From Ferrimonas balearica DSM 9799 (lineage in GTDB: Bacteria > Pseudomonadota > Gammaproteobacteria > Enterobacterales > Shewanellaceae): 64,000 nt of DNA. Positions 1 through 8,403 of the stretch are shown here, piece by piece. The position numbers and the translations under genes are program-made. The stretch lies in the NCBI RefSeq assembly GCF_000148645.1, contig NC_014541.1:62001-126000 (forward strand). The letters run 5' to 3'. The notes under the pieces were generated by a model, which was not told where the DNA came from, did not search any database, and saw nothing but the letters and a program-made list of their open reading frames with translations. The stretch's first letter is position 1, and each line of letters begins with the position of its first letter.

Positions 1-1967
1 CCGAAGACGAGAGTCTGCGGGAAAGCACACTCATCGCTGCGCTGCACCGGAGCTGCGGTGGCGCGAACGCTGCCAAACAGGACGTTGTCCTCCAGGCTGT
101 TGAGGGTGAGGTCTTCCTTGGTGGTTGTGTTGTTGTTGGTGACGGTAAAGCGATAGACCACCGGATGGGCACTGCCACCGGGCTCGTCGATGGTGACCGA
201 ATCCATAAAGCTGGCGGAATCGATTGCCGGGGTGGGGATGCCCACATCACCGGACTTGGCCACTTTCTTCACCAGAACCACGCTCGGGGTGGCTCGGGTG
301 ATGGTCACCATTGCCATATCGTCGGTACGGCGATTCTCATTGTCCTTGGCGTCAACGTTGACCGTGTTCGGGTAACTTGCACCATCAACGAGAGTGACAT
401 TGACGATGTAGCGGCAGGTAAATTTCCCTCCATTGGCACTGAGCGAAGCGGGATAGGTATTACAGGCCGGCGTTCCTGAGCTGTCATTCAACAGGTTGGT
501 GACCGACGTATCGGTCAGGGCCAGAAGGCTCAGGGCGTCGACGGTGCTGTTGTTGGTGATGGTGATCTCATAGGTGATCAGACCCTGATCCTCAACAAAC
601 CAGGCCCCACCGATGTTTTGCAGGCCGGGGCCTGCCACCGGGGTTTTGGTGATGACGATGCTCGGATCAACATTGGTGATCTTAACGGCGATGACGTTGG
701 AGCAGTTGCCCTCATCGTTGCTGGTGAGGTTGTCAGTGACGTCACAGGTGTTGTCACCAATGTTGTCGCCATTGAGGTCGACCGAAGTGATGCGGATAAA
801 GTTCTGATACTCCTCTTCGCCAGCTGGCGGCATCGGGGTGGCTTCGGTGGGGTCGAGGGCATCCGGCAGGTCTTCGTCGCTGACTTTGACCTTAAAGGTA
901 CAGGTGAAAGTCGGACTGGCGGCGGTCAGGGTGACCGGCACGGTGTCATAGCACTTATTGTCGGCACCAAGCAGAGTCAGGTTGCCGATGGTGGTGTCGC
1001 TGTTGGTGCCATCCAGATCAAACAGGATGGGCGCATCGCTGCTGCCCACCTTGGGGCTGCCGCTGTCGGCAACGGAGCGGTAGAGATCATCGATGTCGGT
1101 GATCACCAGATCCGCGTCGGTGCTGCCACGCTCAATCTTCACTTCGTACTCGAATGTGGCCATCGGCTCGGTACCGCTGTTGCTGGCACTCTTGAGGGTT
1201 TTGGTGATTTTGGCCGGGTCCGGCTGAATGAAGATGTTCAGCGGGATGATGTCGCAATTACATTTCGACTTGGAGCTGGGCTCCTGGCCCGGGGCCGCGC
1301 CGGTGGCGGAGCAGTTTGCCGGGTCCTCCTGAACATCCCAGGCGGCGCAGTAGTTAAACTCCACCCTCTCGCTGCCGGGAGAGGCGGTACAGGTCATGGT
1401 GAACACGGCGTTCACTAAGGTGTACTCGTCATTCACCAGGCCGGACTTGGCGATGTCGCCGCATTGGTCGGCATCCAGGTTCTGGGCGTTGCCCGTTCCC
1501 TTGAAGTCATTTTTCGGGATCAGAATGCTGCACGCCTCCTCGTCCTGTTGAACCACCTGGGGGGAGTCGAGATCCCGGGAAACGAAGAAGGTGGTGTCAT
1601 AGCGTTCGGCCGCATTGGTGCGAACACGCAGGTCGGCGGTGACCTCAATGGTGTCACCGAGGGTACAGGTGAAGTCGCCGGTTGATGAGGTTTCGCCATC
1701 CACCGCTTTGACGGTGACTTCTGCGATCTCAACATCTTCGGCGGTACAGTTAATGACCTGACCGACTTTGTCTTTCAGGCCCTTGCCGCCGGTCTCGATG
1801 TAGGCGTCCGCCATACAGGAATCGGCAGAGTTGGCCGGTGTATTGAAAATCGGATTGTCGGCTTCAGGAACGACGGCGAGGCTGGGAAGGGCAATGCCCG
1901 CAGCCGTCATGGCAACCAACAACACCGTTCTTGGGTGTTTGAATGGAACCGATGGTGTGCGTTTCAT
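1..1967 (-). CDS. Secreted repeat protein with DUF11-like domains, 3' end outside window
   Basis: The reading frame is open on the minus strand from an ATG at 1967 to the window edge, giving about 655 residues without a stop. The start is preceded by AGGA about 8 bases upstream. The N-terminus (MKRTPSVPFKHPRTVLLVAM...) is a long signal peptide ending near ALPSLA. Beyond it come repeated beta-sandwich segments of the type 'V.Y.FTVTNNNTTT.EDLTL' and 'ITYEITITNNSTVDALSL', which are typical of DUF11/SdrD-like conserved repeats in surface proteins. There are many cysteines, mostly in C-x(n)-C pairs. I infer an exported or cell-surface protein of unknown role. No C-terminal anchor can be seen because the gene is cut by the window. 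Confidence 0.8.
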   Translation of the reverse strand, partial: MKRTPSVPFKHPRTVLLVAMTAAGIALPSLAVVPEADNPIFNTPANSADSCMADAYIETGGKGLKDKVGQVINCTAEDVEIAEVTVKAVDGETSSTGDFTCTLGDTIEVTADLRVRTNAAERYDTTFFVSRDLDSPQVVQQDEEACSILIPKNDFKGTGNAQNLDADQCGDIAKSGLVNDEYTLVNAVFTMTCTASPGSERVEFNYCAAWDVQEDPANCSATGAAPGQEPSSKSKCNCDIIPLNIFIQPDPAKITKTLKSASNSGTEPMATFEYEVKIERGSTDADLVITDIDDLYRSVADSGSPKVGSSDAPILFDLDGTNSDTTIGNLTLLGADNKCYDTVPVTLTAASPTFTCTFKVKVSDEDLPDALDPTEATPMPPAGEEEYQNFIRITSVDLNGDNIGDNTCDVTDNLTSNDEGNCSNVIAVKITNVDPSIVITKTPVAGPGLQNIGGAWFVEDQGLITYEITITNNSTVDALSLLALTDTSVTNLLNDSSGTPACNTYPASLSANGGKFTCRYIVNVTLVDGASYPNTVNVDAKDNENRRTDDMAMVTITRATPSVVLVKKVAKSGDVGIPTPAIDSASFMDSVTIDEPGGSAHPVVYRFTVTNNNTTTKEDLTLNSLEDNVLFGSVRATAAPVQRSDECAFPQTLVF

Positions 1968-2034
1968 CTTGTTGATCCTGCTTACAAAGACAAAAACACC
2001 CCTCAGCAGCGAAACCGCCACTGATGAGCAATCA

Positions 2035-2051
2035 GCCAGTTGGGAACTGGC
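2035..2051 (-). promoter_or_regulatory. Perfect hairpin in the 5' leader of the repeat-protein gene
   Basis: GCCAGTT and AACTGGC form a 7-bp stem with a 3-base loop, between the leader ORF and the start at 1967. There is no following T run, so it is not an obvious terminator. The rest of 1968-2324 holds no other gene that I can support. Confidence 0.35.
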
Positions 2052-2080
2052 GCTAAACGCTGAGTATTGAGGGTCGGCAG

Positions 2081-2146
2081 TCAACTGCCCCGGAGGGGGA
2101 TGACCGCCTTAAGACATGCCAGATGAGAAGGGACAACAGTACGCAT
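2081..2146 (-). CDS. Possible 21-residue leader ORF upstream of the repeat protein
   Basis: An ATG at 2146 lies 5 bases behind a GGAGG, the strongest Shine-Dalgarno in this leader. It opens a 21-codon frame (MRTVVPSHLACLKAVIPLRG-S) ending in TGA at 2081, 113 bases before the repeat-protein start. A short inverted repeat (GGCAG/CTGCC) overlaps its stop codon. It could be a leader peptide or a chance ORF; no conservation can be tested here. Confidence 0.3.
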   Translation of the reverse strand: MRTVVPSHLACLKAVIPLRGS

Positions 2147-2324
2147 AGAGACCTCCGCAAACGTCCTGCGAATAGACACAACACTATGCTGGGCACCAGA
2201 GTCAGGCCCAAATATCGTATGGAAAAAGAGTCAGTTTCGACCTCATGTTAAAATCTAGTTCACGGCTCTCAGGGCGCAAGCGGGAGAGGGAAATTGCGCG
2301 GGGCCAGTGGCAGGATTCAGGTAC

Positions 2325-2354
2325 AAAAAAGGGGTGGCCAAAGCCACCCCAAAA
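2325..2354 (-). terminator. Rho-independent terminator of the octaheme cytochrome operon
   Basis: Read on the minus strand, GGGGTGGC, a 4-base loop and GCCACCCC are followed by six T. It lies about 30 bases after the octaheme cytochrome stop at 2382. Confidence 0.85.
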
Positions 2355-2381
2355 CCTGCAGGGAGGGGACGGGAGCGCCCC

Positions 2382-3761
2382 TTAGTCGGTCTTTCTGCCG
2401 CCTTGTTTCATCGGGTCACCGTCGTAGCCGAGGGCCTTCCAGTCGAGGCGGTCGCCACTGCCGTGGCAATCCATGCAACCCAGCGCGTCCTCTTTGGGGG
2501 AGACCATATGGTTGATGCGCCACCACATCTCAGTGGGGGCAAAACCATGCTTGCCGCTGTAGCTCAGGCCCAGCTTCTGCATTTCAGCGTTGGCCGCCAT
2601 GCCGAGACGGGATGCCTGGTCCCAGTCGAAGGTTTTCCAGTAGCCCCCTTCACCCCAGACTTTGGGGGTGATGAACACCCGGTGCTCGGCGTCGTAGATC
2701 TGCTCGCCACGGTGCACTTTGAACGGGTAGATCTTGGCGCTGGGGTCGGAGATGTCGCCCAGGGGGAAGGCCAGCTTGGTGACCTGTTCCGGGTTCATCT
2801 TGTCACCCGCCACGTAAGCGTCGCCGTTGCCGTTGTACCAGGCGTATTCCGGCTCCACCATCACACCCCAGGTAAAGTCACCCTTCTTGCGCTGGTAGGT
2901 TTTGCGGCCATGCTCATCCTTGGTTTCCGGCTTGTCCTGACCGGCGGTGGACCAATCCCAGGTCAGCTTGGTCGGTTCATTGCGGGCAAAGAACGGGATG
3001 TGGCAGGTCTGGCACGCCACGCTGGCGGTGTGGCTGTCCAGTTTGGCGTTGTCGTGCGGGGCCGCATCGTGGCAGTTTTCGCAGCCAAAGTGGTTCTGCC
3101 CGCCCGGAGAAACCCCCATGGCCTGGCCGCTGATCTGGTGATTGGGGGTTTCGTGACAGGCCTGGCACTGGAAGTCGAGGCCATCGACATCCATATGGAC
3201 GTCGGTCTGACGGTCCGGATAGCCCATGCTGGAGTCGAGGTCGCCATGTTTGACGCCATCGCCACCGCCGCCGTAGAAGTGGCAGCTGCCGCAGTTATCG
3301 CGGACCGGTTCGCCCACGTTCTGAGCCACCCGCAGCAGGTTCACCTTTGCCAGCGGGGCGCCCGCGCCAGCGGGATCTTTGACGTAGGTGCCGGTGGTGT
3401 CGTGACAGACCAGACAATCCACCTTGGCCATATCAGTAAAGTCGAACTGGTTGTCCTCCCAGCCATAGCCCGCGTGACAACTGGTGCAGCGTGGTTCGTT
3501 GCCGCTGACGGCGACACAGAAGTTGTTGATCACGTTCTTCTTGCCGCGATCGACCGTACGTCCGGGCAACTCCTGCTGCAGTGACCAGGTCCAGTGTGAG
3601 CTCTGCATAAAGTCTTTGGCGTGCTGTTCATGGCAGGTCAGACACTGGGCGGTGGCTTCCGGCCCGGTGCTGATGGGGCCTTCAATAAACTCGGCGTGGG
3701 GGTTGCTGGCCAGCGCTGGCCAGCCCAGCAGCCCCAACAACAGAATAGTGTGACGTTTCAT
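2382..3761 (-). CDS. Periplasmic octaheme c-type cytochrome, tetrathionate reductase (OTR) family
   Basis: The protein has 459 residues, a signal peptide (MKRHTILLLGLLGWPALAS) and exactly eight CxxCH haem sites, starting at residues 40, 92, 116, 157, 199, 227, 250 and 429. The long gap before the eighth haem and the NNFCVAV...CTSCHAGYGW block fit the Shewanella octaheme tetrathionate reductase family, whose member reduces tetrathionate and also nitrite and hydroxylamine in vitro. The ATG at 3761 has GGAG 7 bases upstream; the in-frame TTG at 3773 overlaps that ribosome site and is unlikely. It is the last gene of an operon with a DUF3373 porin and a monoheme cytochrome behind an FNR box. The physiological substrate is not settled by sequence. 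Confidence 0.9.
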   Translation of the reverse strand: MKRHTILLLGLLGWPALASNPHAEFIEGPISTGPEATAQCLTCHEQHAKDFMQSSHWTWSLQQELPGRTVDRGKKNVINNFCVAVSGNEPRCTSCHAGYGWEDNQFDFTDMAKVDCLVCHDTTGTYVKDPAGAGAPLAKVNLLRVAQNVGEPVRDNCGSCHFYGGGGDGVKHGDLDSSMGYPDRQTDVHMDVDGLDFQCQACHETPNHQISGQAMGVSPGGQNHFGCENCHDAAPHDNAKLDSHTASVACQTCHIPFFARNEPTKLTWDWSTAGQDKPETKDEHGRKTYQRKKGDFTWGVMVEPEYAWYNGNGDAYVAGDKMNPEQVTKLAFPLGDISDPSAKIYPFKVHRGEQIYDAEHRVFITPKVWGEGGYWKTFDWDQASRLGMAANAEMQKLGLSYSGKHGFAPTEMWWRINHMVSPKEDALGCMDCHGSGDRLDWKALGYDGDPMKQGGRKTD

Positions 3762-3773
3762 AGGGGTCTCCAA

Positions 3774-3794
3774 AGCGCCCGCGGGGCGGGCGCT
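3774..3794 (-). promoter_or_regulatory. Intercistronic hairpin between porin and octaheme cytochrome genes
   Basis: AGCGCCCGC and GCGGGCGCT form a perfect 9-bp stem with a GGG loop, starting 7 bases after the porin stop. There is no T run, so it is more likely an mRNA-stabilising or processing hairpin than a terminator. It would allow different expression of the two genes. Confidence 0.55.
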
Positions 3795-3800
3795 CTACAA

Positions 3801-5504
3801 TCAGAATCTCAGGGCCAGGGTGGCGTTGATGTCGTAGGCGGTATCGACCACCGGCAACATGGAGTAGGCGGTGCCGGCGAGAATGTCTTCGACCTTCTGC
3901 GGGGCGCCAACCGGGGTACCGCTGCCGCTGTACTCGTAGTCGTAATAGAGGCCAGACAGCTTGATGTGCATCTTCGGATTGATGTCGAAGATGTAGTACG
4001 CCTCGCCAACGTGACCACGGGTGGCCAGCTTGCTGCCGATGGGGTCATCCTGGGCCTGGGTGAAGGGAGTCCAGTATTCGGAGCCGTAGTTGTACTCCAG
4101 CCCGAACTTGCCGCCCGGTGCGGGGATCTGGATACCCACATAGGCGCCGTAACCGTCGTGATCCCCGGCGTCCTGAGCGGCCACCGGCACCATCAGAATT
4201 TCGGTGCCATCGGCATTGAGGGCCGCTTCAAAGCGGGCGTCGGCCAGCATGCCACCGAACAGGCCAGCGTTGCCGTTGGACTCGGTGCGAGTCCAGCCCA
4301 GAGAGGCGAAGCCAACAAAGCCACTGTCGCCCTCATAGGCGTAGCCGATGCCGCCCAGGTACATGTCGCCAATCACACTGGAGGGTTGCACCCGGGTGAC
4401 AAAGTTGAAGTCATCAAACTTCTGCATGTCCTGGTACATGGTGGGCGCAAAGATCCCGGCCAACTGGGTGGGGAACGCCATCAGCCCCTTAAAGCCATCA
4501 TTGACGTCTTTGGCGCCAAACAGGGTCAGCTGAAGGAAGTGGGTGCCATCGTTGAGGGCATCGATGTTGAATCCCCCCAGGTGGGTGTCCTTGGTGACGA
4601 TGTCACCGTACATCTCGCCATTGCCCCACTGTGACTCAAAGCCCTGGCCGTAGCAGAAGCGCAGCACCTGGCCCTCGATGCCGGTGATCTCACCCAGTCT
4701 GTAACCCAGGGTAGCGCCGTCGAAATTGAAGTTGACCAGATGGCCGGAGGGGGTACCGCCGCGCAGTTCGTTTTCGCGGTATTGGGTCGGCGGCCCATAG
4801 GTGGAGGGACGGCGGCCGATGGAGAGGTAGAAGTTGCTGTCGGCGATGTTTTTCCAGTCAAAGTAGGCGCGCTCAACCCGCAGCCAGTCACCGCTGGTGT
4901 TGCCGCTGTTGGTGCCGTCCATGGTGAAGCTGCGCCAGGAATCGAACACCTGAACGCCGGTGGAATCGCCCCAGTTTTTGTACATGGTGAGGCGGCCGGC
5001 AAAGCTGACGTTATCCCACACCTGGGCCTTCAGATTGAGGCGCAGGCGGGTGTTGTAGAGGATGTCGTTATTAACGTCGTAGGTTTGCTTGGGGGCCAGC
5101 ACCATCGGCATCACACCCTGCAGCTGGCCGCTCATAAAGGCTTCGGCCAGGGCAGGATTGGACGCCATCAGAGCGCCGAGCGGTGAGTTGGGGTTATTGG
5201 GGTCGCCCAGCTGGCCGGACATCGCCTTGGCGCCAAAGTCGTTGAAGTCCACCAGCATGGCGGGATTCCAGGTGACGTCCTGGTAGTGCAGGGTATGGGC
5301 GCGAACCCGGAAGTCGCCGCTGAACTGGATACGGTCGGTGGCGGTGTGGCGTTCCGCTTTGTCCAGTCGGTCGGAGAGGTACTCAAGCTCTTCATTGAGC
5401 TCATCAAGGCGCAGTTTTAGCGCTTCTTGTTCACTGGTTTCGGCGGCCAGCGCCGGGGCAGTCAGTGCCAGTGAGACCAGGGTGGCTACGAGGGTTTTCA
5501 TCAT
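3801..5504 (-). CDS. DUF3373-type outer-membrane porin linked to multihaem cytochromes
   Basis: The precursor has about 567 residues with a signal peptide ending at APALA. A short predicted coiled coil follows (EQEALKLRLDELNEELEYL, about residues 25-52). A long beta-barrel region then has alternating aromatic strands and ends in the typical outer-membrane C-terminus ATLALRF. DUF3373 proteins are putative porins often encoded beside multihaem cytochromes. ATGs at 5504 and 5501 both follow AGGAG at workable spacing; I prefer 5504. The gene sits between the monoheme and octaheme cytochrome genes, so it may admit the substrate or help electron transfer across the outer membrane. The family has no settled function. 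Confidence 0.85.
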   Translation of the reverse strand: MMKTLVATLVSLALTAPALAAETSEQEALKLRLDELNEELEYLSDRLDKAERHTATDRIQFSGDFRVRAHTLHYQDVTWNPAMLVDFNDFGAKAMSGQLGDPNNPNSPLGALMASNPALAEAFMSGQLQGVMPMVLAPKQTYDVNNDILYNTRLRLNLKAQVWDNVSFAGRLTMYKNWGDSTGVQVFDSWRSFTMDGTNSGNTSGDWLRVERAYFDWKNIADSNFYLSIGRRPSTYGPPTQYRENELRGGTPSGHLVNFNFDGATLGYRLGEITGIEGQVLRFCYGQGFESQWGNGEMYGDIVTKDTHLGGFNIDALNDGTHFLQLTLFGAKDVNDGFKGLMAFPTQLAGIFAPTMYQDMQKFDDFNFVTRVQPSSVIGDMYLGGIGYAYEGDSGFVGFASLGWTRTESNGNAGLFGGMLADARFEAALNADGTEILMVPVAAQDAGDHDGYGAYVGIQIPAPGGKFGLEYNYGSEYWTPFTQAQDDPIGSKLATRGHVGEAYYIFDINPKMHIKLSGLYYDYEYSGSGTPVGAPQKVEDILAGTAYSMLPVVDTAYDINATLALRF

Positions 5505-5530
5505 CAACACTCCTTTGTCATGGCTGACAC

Positions 5531-5854
5531 TTAACCGCAGGTGGCGGGTTGCTCAGAATCGGCGGCGTGGTCGTAGAGGAACTGGTGGATATTGAGCAGT
5601 TTTTGCGGGTCCAGTTGCTCAAACACCTCAGGCTTGGCTTTGTGCTTGTCGCGCTGGAAGAAGCGATCCCACTGGCCCATGGTTTTGGACATGGGGGTGA
5701 TCTCTCCGCCCTCGGCTCCGACGGTGTGACAGGCTTTGCATTCGCGCTTGTACTCATGCTTGCCCTTCTTGGGGTTGCCACCATCCACGGCCATCGCCCC
5801 TGCAGCGAGGGTCAGCAACAGCATCGCGAGTGCAGTTTGGCTGGTTGTTTTCAT
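5531..5854 (-). CDS. Small periplasmic monoheme cytochrome c
   Basis: The 107-residue protein has a signal peptide (MKTTSQTALAMLLLTLAAGAMA) and one haem site, CKACH, after a class I-like YKRECKACHTVGAEGG start. A conserved MGQWDRFF stretch follows. The start at 5854 has GGGAG 6 bases upstream; a longer frame from 5899 begins with a charged stretch before the signal and is rejected. It is the first gene of the porin/octaheme operon and probably carries electrons to the octaheme enzyme. From memory, Shewanella oneidensis has a similar trio around SO_4142-SO_4144; I cannot check that here. Confidence 0.88.
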   Translation of the reverse strand: MKTTSQTALAMLLLTLAAGAMAVDGGNPKKGKHEYKRECKACHTVGAEGGEITPMSKTMGQWDRFFQRDKHKAKPEVFEQLDPQKLLNIHQFLYDHAADSEQPATCG

Positions 5855-5969
5855 CTCGATCTCCCGTTGTTTTTTGGTTATCGCGAAGCGTCGTTTCACT
5901 TCGGCTTAACCAAATGCTAACCCGCTTAATTAGATAGATCTGCATTAGATAAATCTACTTAAGGCAATG

Positions 5970-5983
5970 TTGATTTAGATCAA
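5970..5983 (-). promoter_or_regulatory. Perfect FNR/EtrA box upstream of the octaheme cytochrome operon
   Basis: TTGAT-TTAG-ATCAA matches the FNR consensus (TTGAT N4 ATCAA) at all ten defined bases. It is centred 122 bases upstream of the monoheme cytochrome start at 5854. A class II arrangement would place transcription start near 5935, with an A/T-rich -10 region around 5943-5950. The inference is activation in the absence of oxygen. Confidence 0.8.
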
Positions 5984-6398
5984 TTTGCCGTCAGATCCCA
6001 ATGTAATGCCCTGTTTTTAATCTGGTTTTACTTGCTTCGCGGCAGGGGGATGGCTTGCGGGGTTGCGACTTTGTTGTGGCTTTGTGAGGGGGTTCACGCC
6101 TTGGGTGGAAGCTGTGGACAGGGCAAAGATTTGTCGGCAGGAGCCCCGGTTGGCTCAATATCTTGCCGTGGGATGGTTACCGTTTGGTGCAGAGATTCAC
6201 TGGCAAAGTGAAGAAAATTACCGGTTTGCTCGCATCGTTATAGTTCAGGGCTGCAAGGCCGGGGGTTTCGCCGTCGCATAGACCCTTTGGTGGGGTGAAA
6301 ATAGAGGCGTTATGAGATTGTTGCCGGTCCCTGCGAGACAGGGGTTCACACCTTGAGAGGTTTTTAGAGCAGAAGGACGTTCTACGTTAGGGGATACC
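5984..6398. other. Intergenic stretch without a supportable gene
   Basis: A TTG-started 72-codon frame (6063-6281) has no ribosome site and an implausible product. The region probably holds the promoter of the DUF1800 gene; AGGGGA precedes the start at 6399. I saw no riboswitch or terminator. Confidence 0.5.
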
Positions 6399-8399
6399 AT
6401 GGGATTGAATCTGAAACCGATATTGTTGTGCCAGGCCTTGTGTGCCCTGGTGTTATTGCAGGGGTGTGGGGATACCGAGCCTCAGATACCGGAATCTCCC
6501 GGTATCGATGAAAAAGAGCCAACCCCGGACCCGACCCCGGACCCTACGCCGGATCCTGACCCAACCCCCGACCCGGATCCTACCCCGGATCCTGACCCGA
6601 CTCCGGACCCGGACCCGGACCCCGACCCGGATCCTGACCCCGACCCGACGCCGGATCCTGACCCGACTCCGGAGCCGGAGCAGAACCAGGCTCCGCTGGC
6701 GATGGATTATGTCCATCCGGACACCGTTCGCTACGGCGCCTCGGTCACGCTCTCTCTGGACCAACTGGGACAGGATGCCGATGGTGATGCCCTGCAGTTG
6801 GCGCAATGGGTGACTGACGATGACAGCACCGCCATCAGCGTGAATGAACAGGGGGAGCTGACCCTGAGACCTCTGAAAACCGGAACGCAACAGTGGGCAT
6901 TTCAGCTGAGCGACGGCGAAGCGGAATCTGAGATGGCGACGTTTACCGTCACGGTCGATGCCCCGAGCAAAAAACAGTATCAGCGCCTGCTCCTGCAAAG
7001 CACCTTTGGCCCAACGCCTGCGGATGTGGAGAACTATGCCGGTTTTGAGCCTGTAGCCTGGATTGATGAGCAACTCGCTCTTTCGCCCTCCTCCCATGAG
7101 CCTGCGGAGTTAATGGGGATATCCCATGATGACCGAGAGGACACCTGGTTCTACCTCAGCGCAACCGCACCAGATCAGCTGCGACAGCGCGTAGCGTTTG
7201 CCCTGAGTGAGCTGTTTGTGGTGTCCCGCTTGGGGGTACTAAGCCAGCGGGAAGAGGCACTGACCCGCTACTACAACAACCTGGTTACCGGCAGTTTTGG
7301 CAACTATCGGGACCTGTTGGAAGCGGTCTCGTTGCATCCGGCAATGGGCGCCTATCTGACCCTGATCAACAGCCGTAAGGCGGACGAAGCGCGGGGGTTT
7401 CAGCCGGATGAAAACTATGCCCGTGAAGTGATGCAGCTGTTCACCATCGGGTTGTATGAGCTCAATGCGGATGGGACGTTGAAGCGGGATGACTCGGGTT
7501 TGCCGATCCCCTCATACACCCAGCAGGATGTTCAGGAGATTGCCCGCGCCTTCACCGGATGGCAGAAAAGCGATGCCGAGTATATCGAACCGATGAGCGC
7601 CGATGAGTCGTACCACGACACCGGCAGCAAAGCCGCGTTGGGGCACAGTTTGCCCGCGGGCCAGACGGCGCTGGAGGATATGCGCCAGGTGCTGGATATT
7701 CTGTTTGAACATCACAATACCCCGCCATTTTTCGCCCGACACATGATTCAACGTCTGGTGAGCTCCAACCCCTCTCCCGAGTATGTTGAACGGGTGGCGC
7801 AGGTCTTTATCGATAATGGCCATGGCGTCCGCGGCGACATCGGCGCGGTGGTCAAAGCGTTGTTGCTGGATGAGGAGGCTTTGGGGCTGAATCCTGATGC
7901 GCCGCCCAGGAAGATTAAAGAGCCGTTGATCGCCTTACTTAATCTGGTTCGAGGCATGAATGGCCAACTCGATGACCAAACCCGCAAGTTCTCGGGCAGT
8001 AAATACGCTTACTGGGCGGCGGGTCAGGGACCCTTACGCGCGACCTCGGTTTTCAACTTCTTTTCGCCGGATTACGTGATCGGCAGCGAACAGAAGACCG
8101 CTCCCGAAGCGGAGATACTCTCCTGGACGGCCTATGCCGGTTGTGCCAATTACATGCGGGCCATGCTGTTTGAGTCAAAGGATGTGGATTTTGAGGTGAG
8201 CTACTTCACTGAGGACTTTGATGATGTGGACAGAGCAATCGACAAGATCCGATTCCTGTTTTTTGGCGAGGACATGAATCCCACGCTGGAGCCGCACTTG
8301 AGAGCCTTGATTGAGAGTGCCAGTAATCCAGATGTCGGCATGAGAGAAACCGTTGGTGTGCTGATCGCCAACTCCGATGAATTCTTTATTCAGGACTGA
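6399..8399 (+). CDS. DUF1800 lipoprotein with Pro-Asp/Pro-Thr linker and beta-sandwich domain
   Basis: The 666-residue protein starts with a lipoprotein signal (ALVLLQG-C23). Residues 41-94 are an almost pure PTPDP/DPDP linker. About residues 96-190 form an Ig/cadherin-like domain (NQAPLA...GQDADGDALQL...FTVTVDAP). From about residue 192 comes a DUF1800 domain (QYQRLLLQSTFGPTPADV..., ENYAREVMQLFTIGLYEL..., RHMIQRLVSSNPSPEYV). DUF1800 genes are regularly paired with DUF1501, as here. The function is unknown; proposed roles are in the envelope or in handling polymers. The lipid anchor and acidic linker suggest display on the membrane. AGGGGA 6 bases upstream supports the start. Confidence 0.88.
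   Translation: MGLNLKPILLCQALCALVLLQGCGDTEPQIPESPGIDEKEPTPDPTPDPTPDPDPTPDPDPTPDPDPTPDPDPDPDPDPDPDPTPDPDPTPEPEQNQAPLAMDYVHPDTVRYGASVTLSLDQLGQDADGDALQLAQWVTDDDSTAISVNEQGELTLRPLKTGTQQWAFQLSDGEAESEMATFTVTVDAPSKKQYQRLLLQSTFGPTPADVENYAGFEPVAWIDEQLALSPSSHEPAELMGISHDDREDTWFYLSATAPDQLRQRVAFALSELFVVSRLGVLSQREEALTRYYNNLVTGSFGNYRDLLEAVSLHPAMGAYLTLINSRKADEARGFQPDENYAREVMQLFTIGLYELNADGTLKRDDSGLPIPSYTQQDVQEIARAFTGWQKSDAEYIEPMSADESYHDTGSKAALGHSLPAGQTALEDMRQVLDILFEHHNTPPFFARHMIQRLVSSNPSPEYVERVAQVFIDNGHGVRGDIGAVVKALLLDEEALGLNPDAPPRKIKEPLIALLNLVRGMNGQLDDQTRKFSGSKYAYWAAGQGPLRATSVFNFFSPDYVIGSEQKTAPEAEILSWTAYAGCANYMRAMLFESKDVDFEVSYFTEDFDDVDRAIDKIRFLFFGEDMNPTLEPHLRALIESASNPDVGMRETVGVLIANSDEFFIQD
6519..6680 (+). repeat. 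In-frame low-complexity repeat coding for PD/PT dipeptides
   Basis: About 160 bases consist of variants of a six-base CCG-GAC / CCC-GAT / CCG-ACC unit with repeated GGATCC steps. It encodes the acidic proline linker (residues 41-94) of the DUF1800 lipoprotein. Slippage during replication could change its length between strains. Confidence 0.9.
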
Positions 8400-8403
8400 G
8401 CGG

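Noticed and set aside
618-1418. Long plus-strand reading frame in the first 2 kb
   Set aside because: It is antisense to the large repeat protein, whose minus-strand frame has a signal peptide, ribosome site and coherent domains.
6110-6280. Stretch resembling parts of a c-di-GMP-I riboswitch (ACAGGGCAAAG and CCGGGGGTTTCGCCG)
   Set aside because: The essential GGACGCAAAGCC core is missing, so the two short likenesses are probably chance.
6063-6281. 72-codon plus-strand frame
   Set aside because: TTG start without ribosome site, and composition unlike a real protein.
6519-6680. Tandem repeat as a CRISPR or intergenic satellite
   Set aside because: It lies in frame inside the DUF1800 gene and encodes a PD/PT linker; there are no spacers.
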